Origin: a virus
Length of the DNA stretch: 51,907 nucleotides
Strand: one strand, 5' to 3'
Virus record (IMG/VR): IMGVR_UViG_3300029319_000077
Span: 1 to 51,907 of that record
Both the position numbers and the translations under genes were made by a program. This document shows, piece after piece, positions 24,072-31,262 of the stretch. The notes beneath the pieces are model-generated. The model was given only the letters and a program-made list of their open reading frames with translations. It ran no database searches and was not told the DNA's origin. The stretch's first letter is position 1; each line of letters starts with the position of its first letter.

Positions 24072-24537
24072 TACTGTTGTATTGGATTGTTTGTTCAAAT
24101 TTGCATAAAAGTATAAACCAAATGTTAAAAAATTGCGAAAAATTTTTGTGGTTTACCTCCCCTAGGTTCATATATAGAAAAAAGGGGGGTAGGGCCTGGA
24201 GCAAGAAACCTTTGCTTTGTAAAAAAGTCATTATTATTTGCGTTCAACTTAGTTTTATACGCTTGCCGACAGCTGCAATATTATATAGGGGTGTGCGGGG
24301 TCCAAAAAAAATGCAAAATCCCTGTAAAAAAGGCATTCCATAGGGGTCCCTGGCAATAGTGTGACACCTCTGCTCAGAGCTACGCGTCTAGGCATTATGT
24401 TGTTCTTTGTATCCTGGCTCTTCTTAGTCCTTTGTTTATGGGCTTTTCCGCGATAGTGCACACTAACTTGTAATTTTTTGTTTTTTTTGGGGGGAGATTG
24501 GTCGAGAGGGGCGTTGTAAGTTTTATTGCTTACTTTT
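24072..24537. other. Gap of about 465 bases without a convincing gene
   Basis: Short frames exist on both strands (for example 24255-24461 minus, with SRGVTLLPGTPMECLFYRDF) but none has a ribosome site or a recognised family. The centre is locally richer in G and C than its surroundings and has two copies of GGGGTCC (24299-24305 and about 24344). Runs of T or A flank both sides. A possible -10 box TATACT lies at about 24111-24116 on the minus strand, ahead of the resolvase gene. No tRNA fold could be drawn. It may contain a promoter, a non-coding RNA or a decayed gene. Confidence 0.4.
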
Positions 24538-25065
24538 TTATTTTTCTTTGTCGAGGTATTTTACTTTGGAAAAATTTGCTGACCTATCTAATTCTTGTAT
24601 TGTTTGCAGAAATTCCATGAAGTCCTGCGGTATAAATCTTACTAAGGTTTCAATGCTTGATAAAACTGATCCTGGATCTTTCCCAAACTTCTTGGCAGCA
24701 GCTGGCACCTCGTGTTCAAAGATTGTGAGCAATATAATTTGTTCTCCATATTCAAAACAATGAATGTTTGGTTCTATCTTTTGATAACCGTTGTCATCTA
24801 ATTCTTGGGTAATAACAGTCCAGGCTCTTTGCATCATGTTAATGCAATTGACTATGTCTTTATTTGATTTCTTGTCCAAGGCATTTTTAAACATAGACTC
24901 AGCTTTGAGAAATTTACTCATAGTATCTGTTGAGAGTAGGTGCATTATTCTTGCGCGGCCACCCCAATCTGTATAAAAGTCTTGTTCTTTACTTCTATAT
25001 TCTTTGATAAGAGTTTTTGTAGAGTCCGTGATCTCTTCGTAACGTTTACGAACTCTTGATCGCAT
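24538..25065 (-). CDS. Conserved helical protein next to TerS
   Basis: 175 residues, mostly helical. Text: RSRVRKRYEEITDSTKTLIK, SKFLKAESMFKNALDKKSNK, then NGYQKIEPNIHCFEYGEQII. No catalytic motif. Its ATG overlaps the stop of the small terminase gene (TAATG), suggesting a related packaging or regulatory role. Family not recognised. Confidence 0.7.
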   Translation of the reverse strand: MRSRVRKRYEEITDSTKTLIKEYRSKEQDFYTDWGGRARIMHLLSTDTMSKFLKAESMFKNALDKKSNKDIVNCINMMQRAWTVITQELDDNGYQKIEPNIHCFEYGEQIILLTIFEHEVPAAAKKFGKDPGSVLSSIETLVRFIPQDFMEFLQTIQELDRSANFSKVKYLDKEK

Positions 25066-25601
25066 TACAGATCTGTTGGTTTTAGGTCATCGTCAACACC
25101 AAGTAATTTACCCAGGCGTTTTTTGATGTCATCCTTATTCATGGCATCTAAGTTAGCGTTGATGTTGAGATTTTGTGTTCTGTTTATGCTCAAACCAGCT
25201 AAATTGTTTAATTCTTTGATCGCAGAGACTGAAGCGTTGTAAGAACCGTTTTCAAAAGCCTCTTCAGCTAATTTCCAAAGCATTGTGCCGGTTTTTTGTG
25301 GTGTTATAGCGTATTTTTGGGCTAATTCGTCCTGTTTTACCCTAATTGCTTTCGTAACATGCGGCATATCTTTGCCGTTGAGCATTTTATTGGCCGCTGA
25401 GGCTGGAAATTCGTATCCAGCACGTCTTGCAGCTTCAGTTTGGGCGCAAGCGCCTTCAGTATAGTGCCAAACAAAGGCTGCTTGCATTTCAGTAAGCCCA
25501 AATTCGTCATCTTTGTTGAACATTTCAGGTGAAGTAGCTAAAGATCTCTTTTTTTCTTTCGTAGATCCTTTTGGGCGTCCTGGTTTTCTAGTTTGTGTCA
25601 T
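25065..25601 (-). CDS. Terminase small subunit (TerS)
   Basis: 178 residues. A Lys/Arg/Gly-rich start (RKPGRPKGSTKEKKRS, an AT-hook-like GRPKG) is followed by a helix-turn-helix typical of terminase small subunits: LTEMQAAFVWHYTEG, QTEAARRAGYE, ANKMLNGKDMPHVTKAIRVK. The C-terminal half (GTMLWKLAEEAFENGSYNAS, ELNNLAGLS) is the usual oligomerisation part. TerS selects the packaging site. It lies with replication genes, about 14 kb from TerL, an unusual separation. Confidence 0.85.
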   Translation of the reverse strand: MTQTRKPGRPKGSTKEKKRSLATSPEMFNKDDEFGLTEMQAAFVWHYTEGACAQTEAARRAGYEFPASAANKMLNGKDMPHVTKAIRVKQDELAQKYAITPQKTGTMLWKLAEEAFENGSYNASVSAIKELNNLAGLSINRTQNLNINANLDAMNKDDIKKRLGKLLGVDDDLKPTDL

Positions 25602-25809
25602 AGCTTTTAACCATAAAGTCTAAAACTTGTATTTTGTCATTAATGTTAGTGATCTTGTCAAGATATTCTTCAATTGTTTTCACAACATGTGTGTGATCAG
25701 GTAACGTTTGCAAATTGTCTAGGAATATTTCAAGTTCATTAGAAATACAAACACGTTCGCCTTCCAACTTTTGTTTAATGCCTTGCAACAATTTTATCTT
25801 TTCAGTCAT
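25588..25809 (-). CDS. Small coiled-coil protein
   Basis: 73 residues: MTEKIKLLQGIKQKLEGERV, EIFLDNLQTLPDHTHVVKTI, ITNINDKIQVLDFMVKSY. Good ribosome site (AAAGGAGA) and a promoter 30 bases upstream. Its 3' end overlaps the TerS start by 14 bases. Helical, function unknown; possibly a regulator or TerS partner. Confidence 0.65.
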   Translation of the reverse strand: MTEKIKLLQGIKQKLEGERVCISNELEIFLDNLQTLPDHTHVVKTIEEYLDKITNINDKIQVLDFMVKSYDTN

Positions 25810-25838
25810 AACATTCTCCTTTTGTTTGTGTTGTTGTG

Positions 25839-25866
25839 ATTATATACGCTTTTATACATTTGTATA
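25839..25866 (-). promoter_or_regulatory. Promoter with overlapping TATACA/TGTATA operator
   Basis: On the minus strand: -35-like TATACA (25861-25866), 16-base spacer, -10 TATAAT (25839-25844). The inverted repeat TATACA-TT-TGTATA (25853-25866) covers the -35 region, a good operator candidate. It matches the promoter at 33160-33187 at 23 of 28 positions. It would drive the TerS operon (25809 downward). Confidence 0.65.
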
Positions 25867-25870
25867 GAGA

Positions 25871-26150
25871 CAGGGTACAGTGTACAGGGTACAGCTACTT
25901 TAAACTTTCTATTTATTACACCCCTAAATACCCCATCCAGCACCTAATAACCAATAATCTAAATGTTTACCTATTTTAGGTACACTGTACCCTTTTATGT
26001 GGTAAAACCCTTATAAACAGGGGCTTTGAGGACAGGGTACAGCTCAGGGTACAGCCAGGGTACAGGGCACAACAGAATATCCATTATTGTATAAAAATAT
26101 AAAAACAGGTGCAAAAGTGTAAATAATTACAAGTTACCAACAGGGTACAG
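25871..26150. repeat. Iteron-like cluster of CAGGGTACAG; candidate origin
   Basis: Six exact direct copies of CAGGGTACAG start at 25871, 25885, 26033, 26045, 26056 and 26141. One near-perfect inverted copy (CTGTACCCTT) starts at 25985. The longer arm GGGTACAGTGTA (25873-25884) is exactly complementary to 25981-25992. Between the copies lies AT-rich sequence. Spacing of 11-14 bases within clusters is near one helical turn. The block fills the gene-free interval 25867-26165 upstream of the TerS promoter and downstream of the minus-strand primase set. I infer a replication origin or initiator-binding region. Confidence 0.75.
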
Positions 26151-26165
26151 CCACAAGCTATACAC

Positions 26166-26426
26166 TTAATGAATGGTCCCAAATAATTCTGTTCCGGACA
26201 TGGTGTTGACAAATAATGGCGTGTCGTCCCCCATCTTTATCTTGATCATGTGGTCGCGCATAAACTCATTAGCAGCCATCGCATCTAGTTGCGCCTGCTC
26301 TTGTAAAATAGCAACACATTTTTCGTAATCATACACAACTCTCGACTTATCAGTGAGCGGATCGGAAGCGATCCCCAGGATTGCCTCATCAAAGCCATTG
26401 GCAGTTATAAAAAGTTTATTTGTCAT
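26166..26426 (-). CDS. Conserved small phage protein
   Basis: 86 residues. ANGFDEAILGIASDP, SRVVYDYEKCVAIL, ANEFMRDHMIKIKMGDDTP and LFVNTMSG resemble a short family common in phages with 'GFDDAI-G' and 'G-TP-F' ends, function unknown. It lies next to the repeat cluster. A role in replication control is possible only by position. Confidence 0.7.
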   Translation of the reverse strand: MTNKLFITANGFDEAILGIASDPLTDKSRVVYDYEKCVAILQEQAQLDAMAANEFMRDHMIKIKMGDDTPLFVNTMSGTELFGTIH

Positions 26427-26444
26427 TTTTGTAGTATACAGTAT

Positions 26445-26636
26445 CTAAGACAAGACACCGAGTTGCCAATTCTCAACTATACTCTTGGCGTAATGTATGC
26501 TCTTGTCATGTATTTTGATCACACGCTTGCGCACTCCATGATCATAAAGATCGACTTCTAAGCCCTTGTCGACCTGAATTATCATTGCTGACTTATCAGG
26601 ATCTGCGACGGTCGGCATTTCATGTTTGTTATCCAT
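26445..26636 (-). CDS. Small protein of unknown function
   Basis: 63 residues from ATG at 26636; the frame extends to 26672, but that overlaps the upstream gene. Text: MDNKHEMPTVADPDKSAMII, VDLYDHGVRKRVIKIHDKSI. Starts just after the stop of the upstream nuclease-like gene. No family recognised. Confidence 0.6.
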   Translation of the reverse strand: MDNKHEMPTVADPDKSAMIIQVDKGLEVDLYDHGVRKRVIKIHDKSIHYAKSIVENWQLGVLS

Positions 26637-26638
26637 AG

Positions 26639-27076
26639 TTATACTGTAGCAAATCTTTGGATAATTTTGCAATCTTCAGCCTCTATTCGAAAAACAGGCT
26701 CAACGTCCATGACGTCACGAGTAGTTAAAGTGCGGCCGGAATACTCAAACTTGTATGCAGCGTCAAAGTCCCATTCGTGATAGCAAAGAACATCTTTGCA
26801 TTTGAAAACCAAAATGAATTTGCATCTTGAGGTCAGCGCCAATAATCTTGCAGCTTCGATCTTTTTGTACGAGATCATAAACGGATAATCACCAAAATTT
26901 ATATGTGCTCGCTTGATTTCACACCAGGAATATTTTTCGTCACGCTCCATTAAGTAGTCCACTTTGTATTTTTTTGCGGGTAGTTTGATAAATCGACACG
27001 ACCAAAAATCTGCTAGGTAGTCAGCGATTTTTTGTTCGCTATCTAAATCTGCTTGCGTTTCGTAATGTGACCGCAT
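26639..27076 (-). CDS. PD-(D/E)XK nuclease-like protein
   Basis: 145 residues from the ATG at 27076, which overlaps the primase stop (TGATG). The active-site pattern is visible: ADYLADFWSCRFIKLP, then YKVDYLMERDEKYSWCEIKR with Asp and E-x-K, then a conserved helix ISYKKIEAARLLAL. It resembles small VRR-NUC or resolvase-like nucleases. Coupling to the primase-helicase points to replication or recombination. Confidence 0.65.
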   Translation of the reverse strand: MRSHYETQADLDSEQKIADYLADFWSCRFIKLPAKKYKVDYLMERDEKYSWCEIKRAHINFGDYPFMISYKKIEAARLLALTSRCKFILVFKCKDVLCYHEWDFDAAYKFEYSGRTLTTRDVMDVEPVFRIEAEDCKIIQRFATV

Positions 27077-29229
27077 CAATCATTACCGAAAGATCCAAAG
27101 AACGGATCGTTGTCCGGCCCTCCTTCATAGTCCAGGTCATAGACCTTCTTGCCGTTTGAGCGTCTTGGTTGTAGCCCCATATTAGTAAGCACTCGTGCTG
27201 CTTCTTTAATATCGGGCATCCTCGGATTGGAGATACCCAAATCACGCAATAGCTGAGTTACTTGCACGGGAGCAACGGCAGTAGACCCAAATTTAACATG
27301 TTGCATGATTAGATCCTCCACCGAGGAATGCGTTCTGTAAAGTTCATTTGACTCATGCAGCATCTCTCTTTCGTCAGGGGAGAGATACCAATTCTTTTGT
27401 CCTGGGGTATACATAGTCTCAGCCACTTCGGCCCACAACTGTTGCATGTCCACCCCGTGATTTACATTGATGTCTTTAACAGAAATAGTCCAAAATCTTC
27501 TATTACCGCTGGTATCTGTTAAAAACTCCTTAGCATTAACAGAAGCAAAAAAGGCTGTTCGTCTTTGATAGATAGTAAATGCTCGATCGTAAGGTAAACG
27601 CAATTCATCGCTCTTGGCCGTCACAAACGCTTTGAGTTGATCGATATCTGATTTCTTGAAGGTAGACTCTATCTCACCCAACTCAACGATCCAGTGGCTT
27701 ACAGCGCGTTTGACTGAGTCTTTATCAGAGGGATTTAAAGTAGCACCCTCCAATAACCAACCCCGATCATAGTCAGCCAGGCGTTTGAACCATAAAGTTT
27801 TGCCCAACCCCTGAGCCCCCTGGAATACTAATATTCCCTCAAGCTCCACACCATTGGGCTCACAAGCAGCGGCAACACAAGAGATCAGCCACTTCTTCAT
27901 TAACATCTCTTTGAGCTCCTCACTGTCATCAGACACAATTGAGTCCAGGAACGTTTGTAGCCTGGATGTCCCATCCCAAGGCTTCGACTGGATCCACTCT
28001 TTAACTGGATTATATTCGCGCGCCAGGATCTTCAGATAGTCCCTCACTTTCGTGTGCGGTATTCCCATCTTGATACAGCGATCTTCGATCTCCACGAGCG
28101 ACGCCTCCTCTGCAAGGTCCGAAATAAATTGCATATCCGGGATCTGTATTTGCATACGTTTCTTAATGACGTTGTATCGCACATCAATATTGTTTTGCTG
28201 CAACACACCATTGACGTTGTCCTTAGTGTTGAGGAACCGCCCAGTGGCACTGCGCTCAAAGTCGGTGTCGACCGGGACCGTCACATTAGCTAACGCAACG
28301 GCATTGCCAGTACTGGTGCGGTGGTCATTGTAGTCCCCTTGCGTGGAGGGTAATAAAACCTCGGCCTTACCACCTTTTCTCTGAATGATCTGACACGCCT
28401 TGATAGCTTCATTCTCACCCGTCTTACTATCATCATTGTCGGCAATAAATATAAAGTTGTAATCTTGTAAAAATTCGTAAATGTTCTCTGCGACAGCGGA
28501 AAGATTGTAAGCATCAAAGCAGACTATAACGGGCTGCGAGAAATCTGCATATACGCTCGCTGCTGTTGCATATCCTTCTGCAAAGTAAATAGTGTCTGCT
28601 GATTTAACAATCTCTCGACCTAACATGAAAAAGCTTCCGCTTTTTCGAGAACCAGTGAGGAAACGCTTTTGGCCATCGGCAGAGATATACTGTATGCCAA
28701 CGATCGCCGATTGCTTATCGATCAGCGGTATCATTAATAGGCCGTCAGCACTCTCTCGTAAGCCATACGACAAAACTTCTTTTTTGGTTAGGTAGGGGTG
28801 CTTCTCACATTCACGCGCAGCATTCCAAAGAGTTTGGGCCCGCTCTGCTGCTTTGGCATGAGTAGCTTCCTTCTTGATCTCAGCTTCCTTTTGTAAACGT
28901 TTAATCTCAGCTTTTTCAGCCTGGGTCATTACATGGCGTTTACTATTCTCAGGTTTCCATGTAGCTGTTGGTTGATCCATAGAGATACGATAATCACCAC
29001 ACCTACCATAAGGCACACTCTGATCCAGCCACACCTGATACCAGCCACTCATTTTTCTTTTCTTACCGTCCATGACATAAGCACGGCCAATCGAACCATC
29101 AGTGACCAGGCCTTTATTAGGATCCGGCTCCAGTCCATGGTTGCTGAGAAAGTTTAAAAAGTCAGAGCGTGGATCACCGGAAAGAGGTCTGTCAAAATTC
29201 TTAGTGGGTCTTGAAATTTTTAAACCCAT
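27076..29229 (-). CDS. Replicative primase-helicase (Toprim plus VirE/SF3-like)
   Basis: 717 residues. The N-terminal half has a Toprim core: TIYFAEGYATAASVY with Glu218 and FIFIADNDD with Asp264/Asp266. The C-terminal half is a virulence-associated-E-type helicase: Walker A GAQGLGKT at 471-478, then HWIVELGEIES, ELRLPYDRAF, RRTAFFASVN and SGNRRFWTI. Linker 100-135 is a charged coiled coil. No DNA polymerase gene is visible in the window, so the phage probably uses the host replisome after priming and unwinding at its own origin. Confidence 0.9.
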   Translation of the reverse strand: MGLKISRPTKNFDRPLSGDPRSDFLNFLSNHGLEPDPNKGLVTDGSIGRAYVMDGKKRKMSGWYQVWLDQSVPYGRCGDYRISMDQPTATWKPENSKRHVMTQAEKAEIKRLQKEAEIKKEATHAKAAERAQTLWNAARECEKHPYLTKKEVLSYGLRESADGLLMIPLIDKQSAIVGIQYISADGQKRFLTGSRKSGSFFMLGREIVKSADTIYFAEGYATAASVYADFSQPVIVCFDAYNLSAVAENIYEFLQDYNFIFIADNDDSKTGENEAIKACQIIQRKGGKAEVLLPSTQGDYNDHRTSTGNAVALANVTVPVDTDFERSATGRFLNTKDNVNGVLQQNNIDVRYNVIKKRMQIQIPDMQFISDLAEEASLVEIEDRCIKMGIPHTKVRDYLKILAREYNPVKEWIQSKPWDGTSRLQTFLDSIVSDDSEELKEMLMKKWLISCVAAACEPNGVELEGILVFQGAQGLGKTLWFKRLADYDRGWLLEGATLNPSDKDSVKRAVSHWIVELGEIESTFKKSDIDQLKAFVTAKSDELRLPYDRAFTIYQRRTAFFASVNAKEFLTDTSGNRRFWTISVKDINVNHGVDMQQLWAEVAETMYTPGQKNWYLSPDEREMLHESNELYRTHSSVEDLIMQHVKFGSTAVAPVQVTQLLRDLGISNPRMPDIKEAARVLTNMGLQPRRSNGKKVYDLDYEGGPDNDPFFGSFGND

Positions 29230-29274
29230 TTATTGTTTGCTCCCGTCAAATTTTTTTACCGTTAAATTTCTATT

Positions 29275-29302
29275 TTGCAAATTGTATATCTTTGTGTATA
29301 AT
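29275..29302 (+). promoter_or_regulatory. Promoter for the SSB/exonuclease set
   Basis: -35 TTGCAA (29275-29280), 16-base spacer, perfect -10 TATAAT (29297-29302). Within it TTGTATATCT and TTGTGTATAA are repeated exactly 10 bases apart. Just downstream TTTTACAAAT occurs twice (29302-29311, 29316-29325). The layout suggests a repressor that binds successive helical turns. It faces the primase gene, which starts at 29229 on the other strand. Confidence 0.7.
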
Positions 29303-29342
29303 TTTACAAATCATATTTTACAAATTCTGAGGAGGATTAATT

Positions 29343-29984
29343 ATGAGTTTAACTGTAAGTTCAGGTGGTGGCGAATTTGAAGTAGTTCCAGCTGGTCAAC
29401 ATAATGCGGTGTGCTATCAAATCATAGACGCCGGGACCAGGGACGAACAATACAAAGATCAACCTGCAAAAAAACGCCATTGTGTTTTTATCTATTGGGA
29501 ATTGCCGGAAGCTAAGATGGATGATGGCCGTCCTTTTATAGTAAGTAAAAAATATACCTTGTCGTTAAATGAAAACGCGGCACTGTATAAAGATCTAAAG
29601 ACCTGGAGAGGTAAATCCTTCACTACTGAAGAACTTCGTGGGTTTGATCTTAATAATATTCTTGGCATCTCAGCATCGCTTGAAGTAGAACATACTGAAG
29701 AGGGCAGAGCGCGTGTTGTTAGTGTTTTTAAACCTGACGGCGGTGCCAAACCAAGTACAACAGAAAACGAACAGGTTGCTTTTGACCTTGATGTTTATTG
29801 CTCAAAGTTTTCAGACTCAGTATCTCCGGAAGCTGAGAAAATGAATGATATTTTTGAGAGCCTACCAACTTGGTTACAAGGCATGATAGAAGAGTCATAT
29901 GAATGGCTAGCAGCGCAGAAAAATGCTCCTGCACCAAAGCCAGTTAATTTTGAGGACGAGCAAGACGACCCCTTGCCGTTCTAA
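29343..29984 (+). CDS. Single-stranded DNA-binding-type protein
   Basis: 213 residues, strong ribosome site (GAGGAGGA). The body, EFEVVPAGQHNAVCYQIIDA, KKRHCVFIYWELPEAK and KYTLSLNENAALYKDLKTW, resembles a phage replication protein with an OB-like fold. The C-terminus, NFEDEQDDPLPF, is an acidic tail ending in aromatic Phe, like the SSB tip (DDDIPF) that recruits host replication proteins. A Phe-ended acidic tail in a gene next to replication genes makes an SSB function likely. No other SSB is present. Confidence 0.7.
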   Translation: MSLTVSSGGGEFEVVPAGQHNAVCYQIIDAGTRDEQYKDQPAKKRHCVFIYWELPEAKMDDGRPFIVSKKYTLSLNENAALYKDLKTWRGKSFTTEELRGFDLNNILGISASLEVEHTEEGRARVVSVFKPDGGAKPSTTENEQVAFDLDVYCSKFSDSVSPEAEKMNDIFESLPTWLQGMIEESYEWLAAQKNAPAPKPVNFEDEQDDPLPF

Positions 29985-29996
29985 CAGTTTGTAAGC

Positions 29997-30140
29997 ATGT
30001 CCATGTACCCCTCAATTGAAAATAATTATCCGTTTTCATTGGATGTGCTTGCAGCCTATTTGCGGGAAAAGTTCATTCCTCTTTGTAACCACGAAGCATT
30101 AACTTGCTTACAGCCTTTCCCGCAATTTTATGCAATATAA
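29997..30140 (+). CDS. Possible 47-residue protein
   Basis: Frame MSMYPSIENNYPFSLDVLAA, then YLREKFIPLCNHEALTCL, ending FYAI. It fills the gap between the SSB-like and DUF3310 genes and overlaps the next ATG by 11 bases. The ribosome site is weak and the region also contains a long inverted repeat (30060-30125), so it may instead be a structured leader. Confidence 0.35.
   Translation: MSMYPSIENNYPFSLDVLAAYLREKFIPLCNHEALTCLQPFPQFYAI
30060..30125. repeat. 10-bp perfect inverted repeat, 46-base loop
   Basis: TTGCGGGAAA (30060-30069) is the reverse complement of TTTCCCGCAA (30116-30125). GTAAGC (29991-29996) and GCTTAC (30106-30111) form a second pair nearby. The RNA could fold just ahead of the DUF3310 start codon at 30130 and influence its translation, or the DNA could bind a protein. 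Confidence 0.55.
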
Positions 30141-30417
30141 ATTTAAAGAGGATCAAACTCTGAAACAAATAAAAAAATATATCGATGAAACATATCGATC
30201 GCATTATGCACAAGATAAATACCAAGCTACAGATATTATTATTGACCAAGGGCTAGGGGAGGGTTTTGCCCTTGGCAACATAATAAAGTATGTAATTCGG
30301 TTTGGTAAAAAAGATGGTAAAAGTAAAAACGATCTAATGAAGATTGTGCACTACGCCATCATCGCTTTATTTGTTTTAGAACAAGAAGAAAAGGTGGGGC
30401 AACGACTTGAACGATAA
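30130..30417 (+). CDS. DUF3310-type protein
   Basis: 95 residues. The family pattern is clear: DETYRSHYAQDKYQATDIII, GFALGNIIKYVIRFGKKDGK, and NDLMKIVHYAIIALFVLEQE. DUF3310 proteins (SaV-like) occur widely in phages among replication and nucleotide-metabolism genes; their biochemical role is not settled. Consistent with its place between SSB and exonuclease. Confidence 0.8.
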   Translation: MQYKFKEDQTLKQIKKYIDETYRSHYAQDKYQATDIIIDQGLGEGFALGNIIKYVIRFGKKDGKSKNDLMKIVHYAIIALFVLEQEEKVGQRLER

Positions 30418-30425
30418 TCTGAGGA

Positions 30426-30465
30426 GAGTCAGTAAGGGGGTTTATTCCCGTGTTGCCCCTGACTC
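30426..30465 (+). promoter_or_regulatory. Hairpin ahead of the exonuclease gene
   Basis: GAGTCAG (30426-30432) pairs perfectly with CTGACTC (30459-30465); inside, GGG from the run at 30436-30440 can pair with CCC (30456-30458), leaving TAA bulged. No T run follows, so it is unlikely to be a terminator. It sequesters the only Shine-Dalgarno-like sequence (AAGGGGG) near the exonuclease, suggesting translational control. Confidence 0.5.
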
Positions 30466-30488
30466 AAATTATAACATGGTTAAAAAAA

Positions 30489-31262
30489 ATGGAATTTAAA
30501 ATTGGATACTACGAAGATATACCCTATGAGGACTATGCAGAAATAGAAGCTTATAGATCTCACGATCTTACAACAGCTATTAAATGTCCCTACACCTGGA
30601 AATATCAAAAACCATTAACAGAAACTCCAGCCCTGTTAGAGGGCCGAGTGCAACATACGGTGTTCCTGGAGCATCATAACTTTGCCAAAGAGTTTGTGAT
30701 CGAACCTAAGATCGACAAACGCACCAAAGCCGGTAAAGCAGAATATGAAATATTTAAAAAAGAAATAGGTAATCGCAGAGCTATTAGTGTAGATCTTTAT
30801 GACACCTGCATGGAACGTCGATCAGTAGTCCAGGAATACATACCAAAGAAAACCGACAAGATTGAGCTGACGGTTTGTTTCGAGTTTTGCGGACAACCTT
30901 TTAAATCAAGATTTGACTGGTATGACAACGAACAAATATGGGATTTAAAAACATGCCGAGACGCATCAAGTCGTGGGTTTATTGCGGCCATCAACAACTT
31001 TAAATATCATATGCAAGCTGGGCTCTATGTCCATGCTGCAAGAAGCGTTGATTTGCCGTGTAAAGGTTTTTCTTTCCTAGCGCAAGAAAAAGTCCATCCC
31101 TATTGTTATGCTGTTTATGAAATGGCTCCTGAAGCATTAGAGTATGGGTTAGCACAATGTGAACAAGCCCTGGATAGAATATTGCGTTGTGAAGCAGACA
31201 ATGAATTTAAACCGTTTGGGTATAAAGAAAAACAGGTAATCGCTTTAGAAAATCTTTATTAA
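30489..31262 (+). CDS. RecE/DUF3799-like PD-(D/E)XK exonuclease
   Basis: About 257 residues from ATG at 30489; a GTG at 30450 with AAGGGGG upstream is the alternative. Motifs: EAYRSHDLTTAIKCPYTWKY, then ALLEGRVQHTVFLEH (the G-x-x-x-H motif), SRFDWYDNEQIWDLKTCRDA with the Asp and D-L-K of the active site, and FKYHMQAGLYVHA (Q-x-x-x-Y motif). This is the RecB-type nuclease layout of phage recombination exonucleases. It would resect DNA for strand annealing. No obvious annealing protein (RecT/Erf) accompanies it. Confidence 0.8.
   Translation: MEFKIGYYEDIPYEDYAEIEAYRSHDLTTAIKCPYTWKYQKPLTETPALLEGRVQHTVFLEHHNFAKEFVIEPKIDKRTKAGKAEYEIFKKEIGNRRAISVDLYDTCMERRSVVQEYIPKKTDKIELTVCFEFCGQPFKSRFDWYDNEQIWDLKTCRDASSRGFIAAINNFKYHMQAGLYVHAARSVDLPCKGFSFLAQEKVHPYCYAVYEMAPEALEYGLAQCEQALDRILRCEADNEFKPFGYKEKQVIALENLY

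Noticed and set aside
24350-24410. tRNA-like stretch (GCGTAGCTCTGAGCAGAGG on the minus strand)
   Set aside because: Only a D-arm-like stem can be drawn; no anticodon arm or T-arm with the usual conserved bases follows.
24255-24461. Minus-strand frame in the gene-free gap (68 codons)
   Set aside because: Starts with GTG, has no ribosome binding site and no recognisable family; kept only as part of the gap description.
30450-30488. GTG start at 30450 for the exonuclease
   Set aside because: It would place the 30426-30465 hairpin partly in the coding region and add residues not typical of the family; retained as an alternative because it has the only ribosome-site-like sequence.
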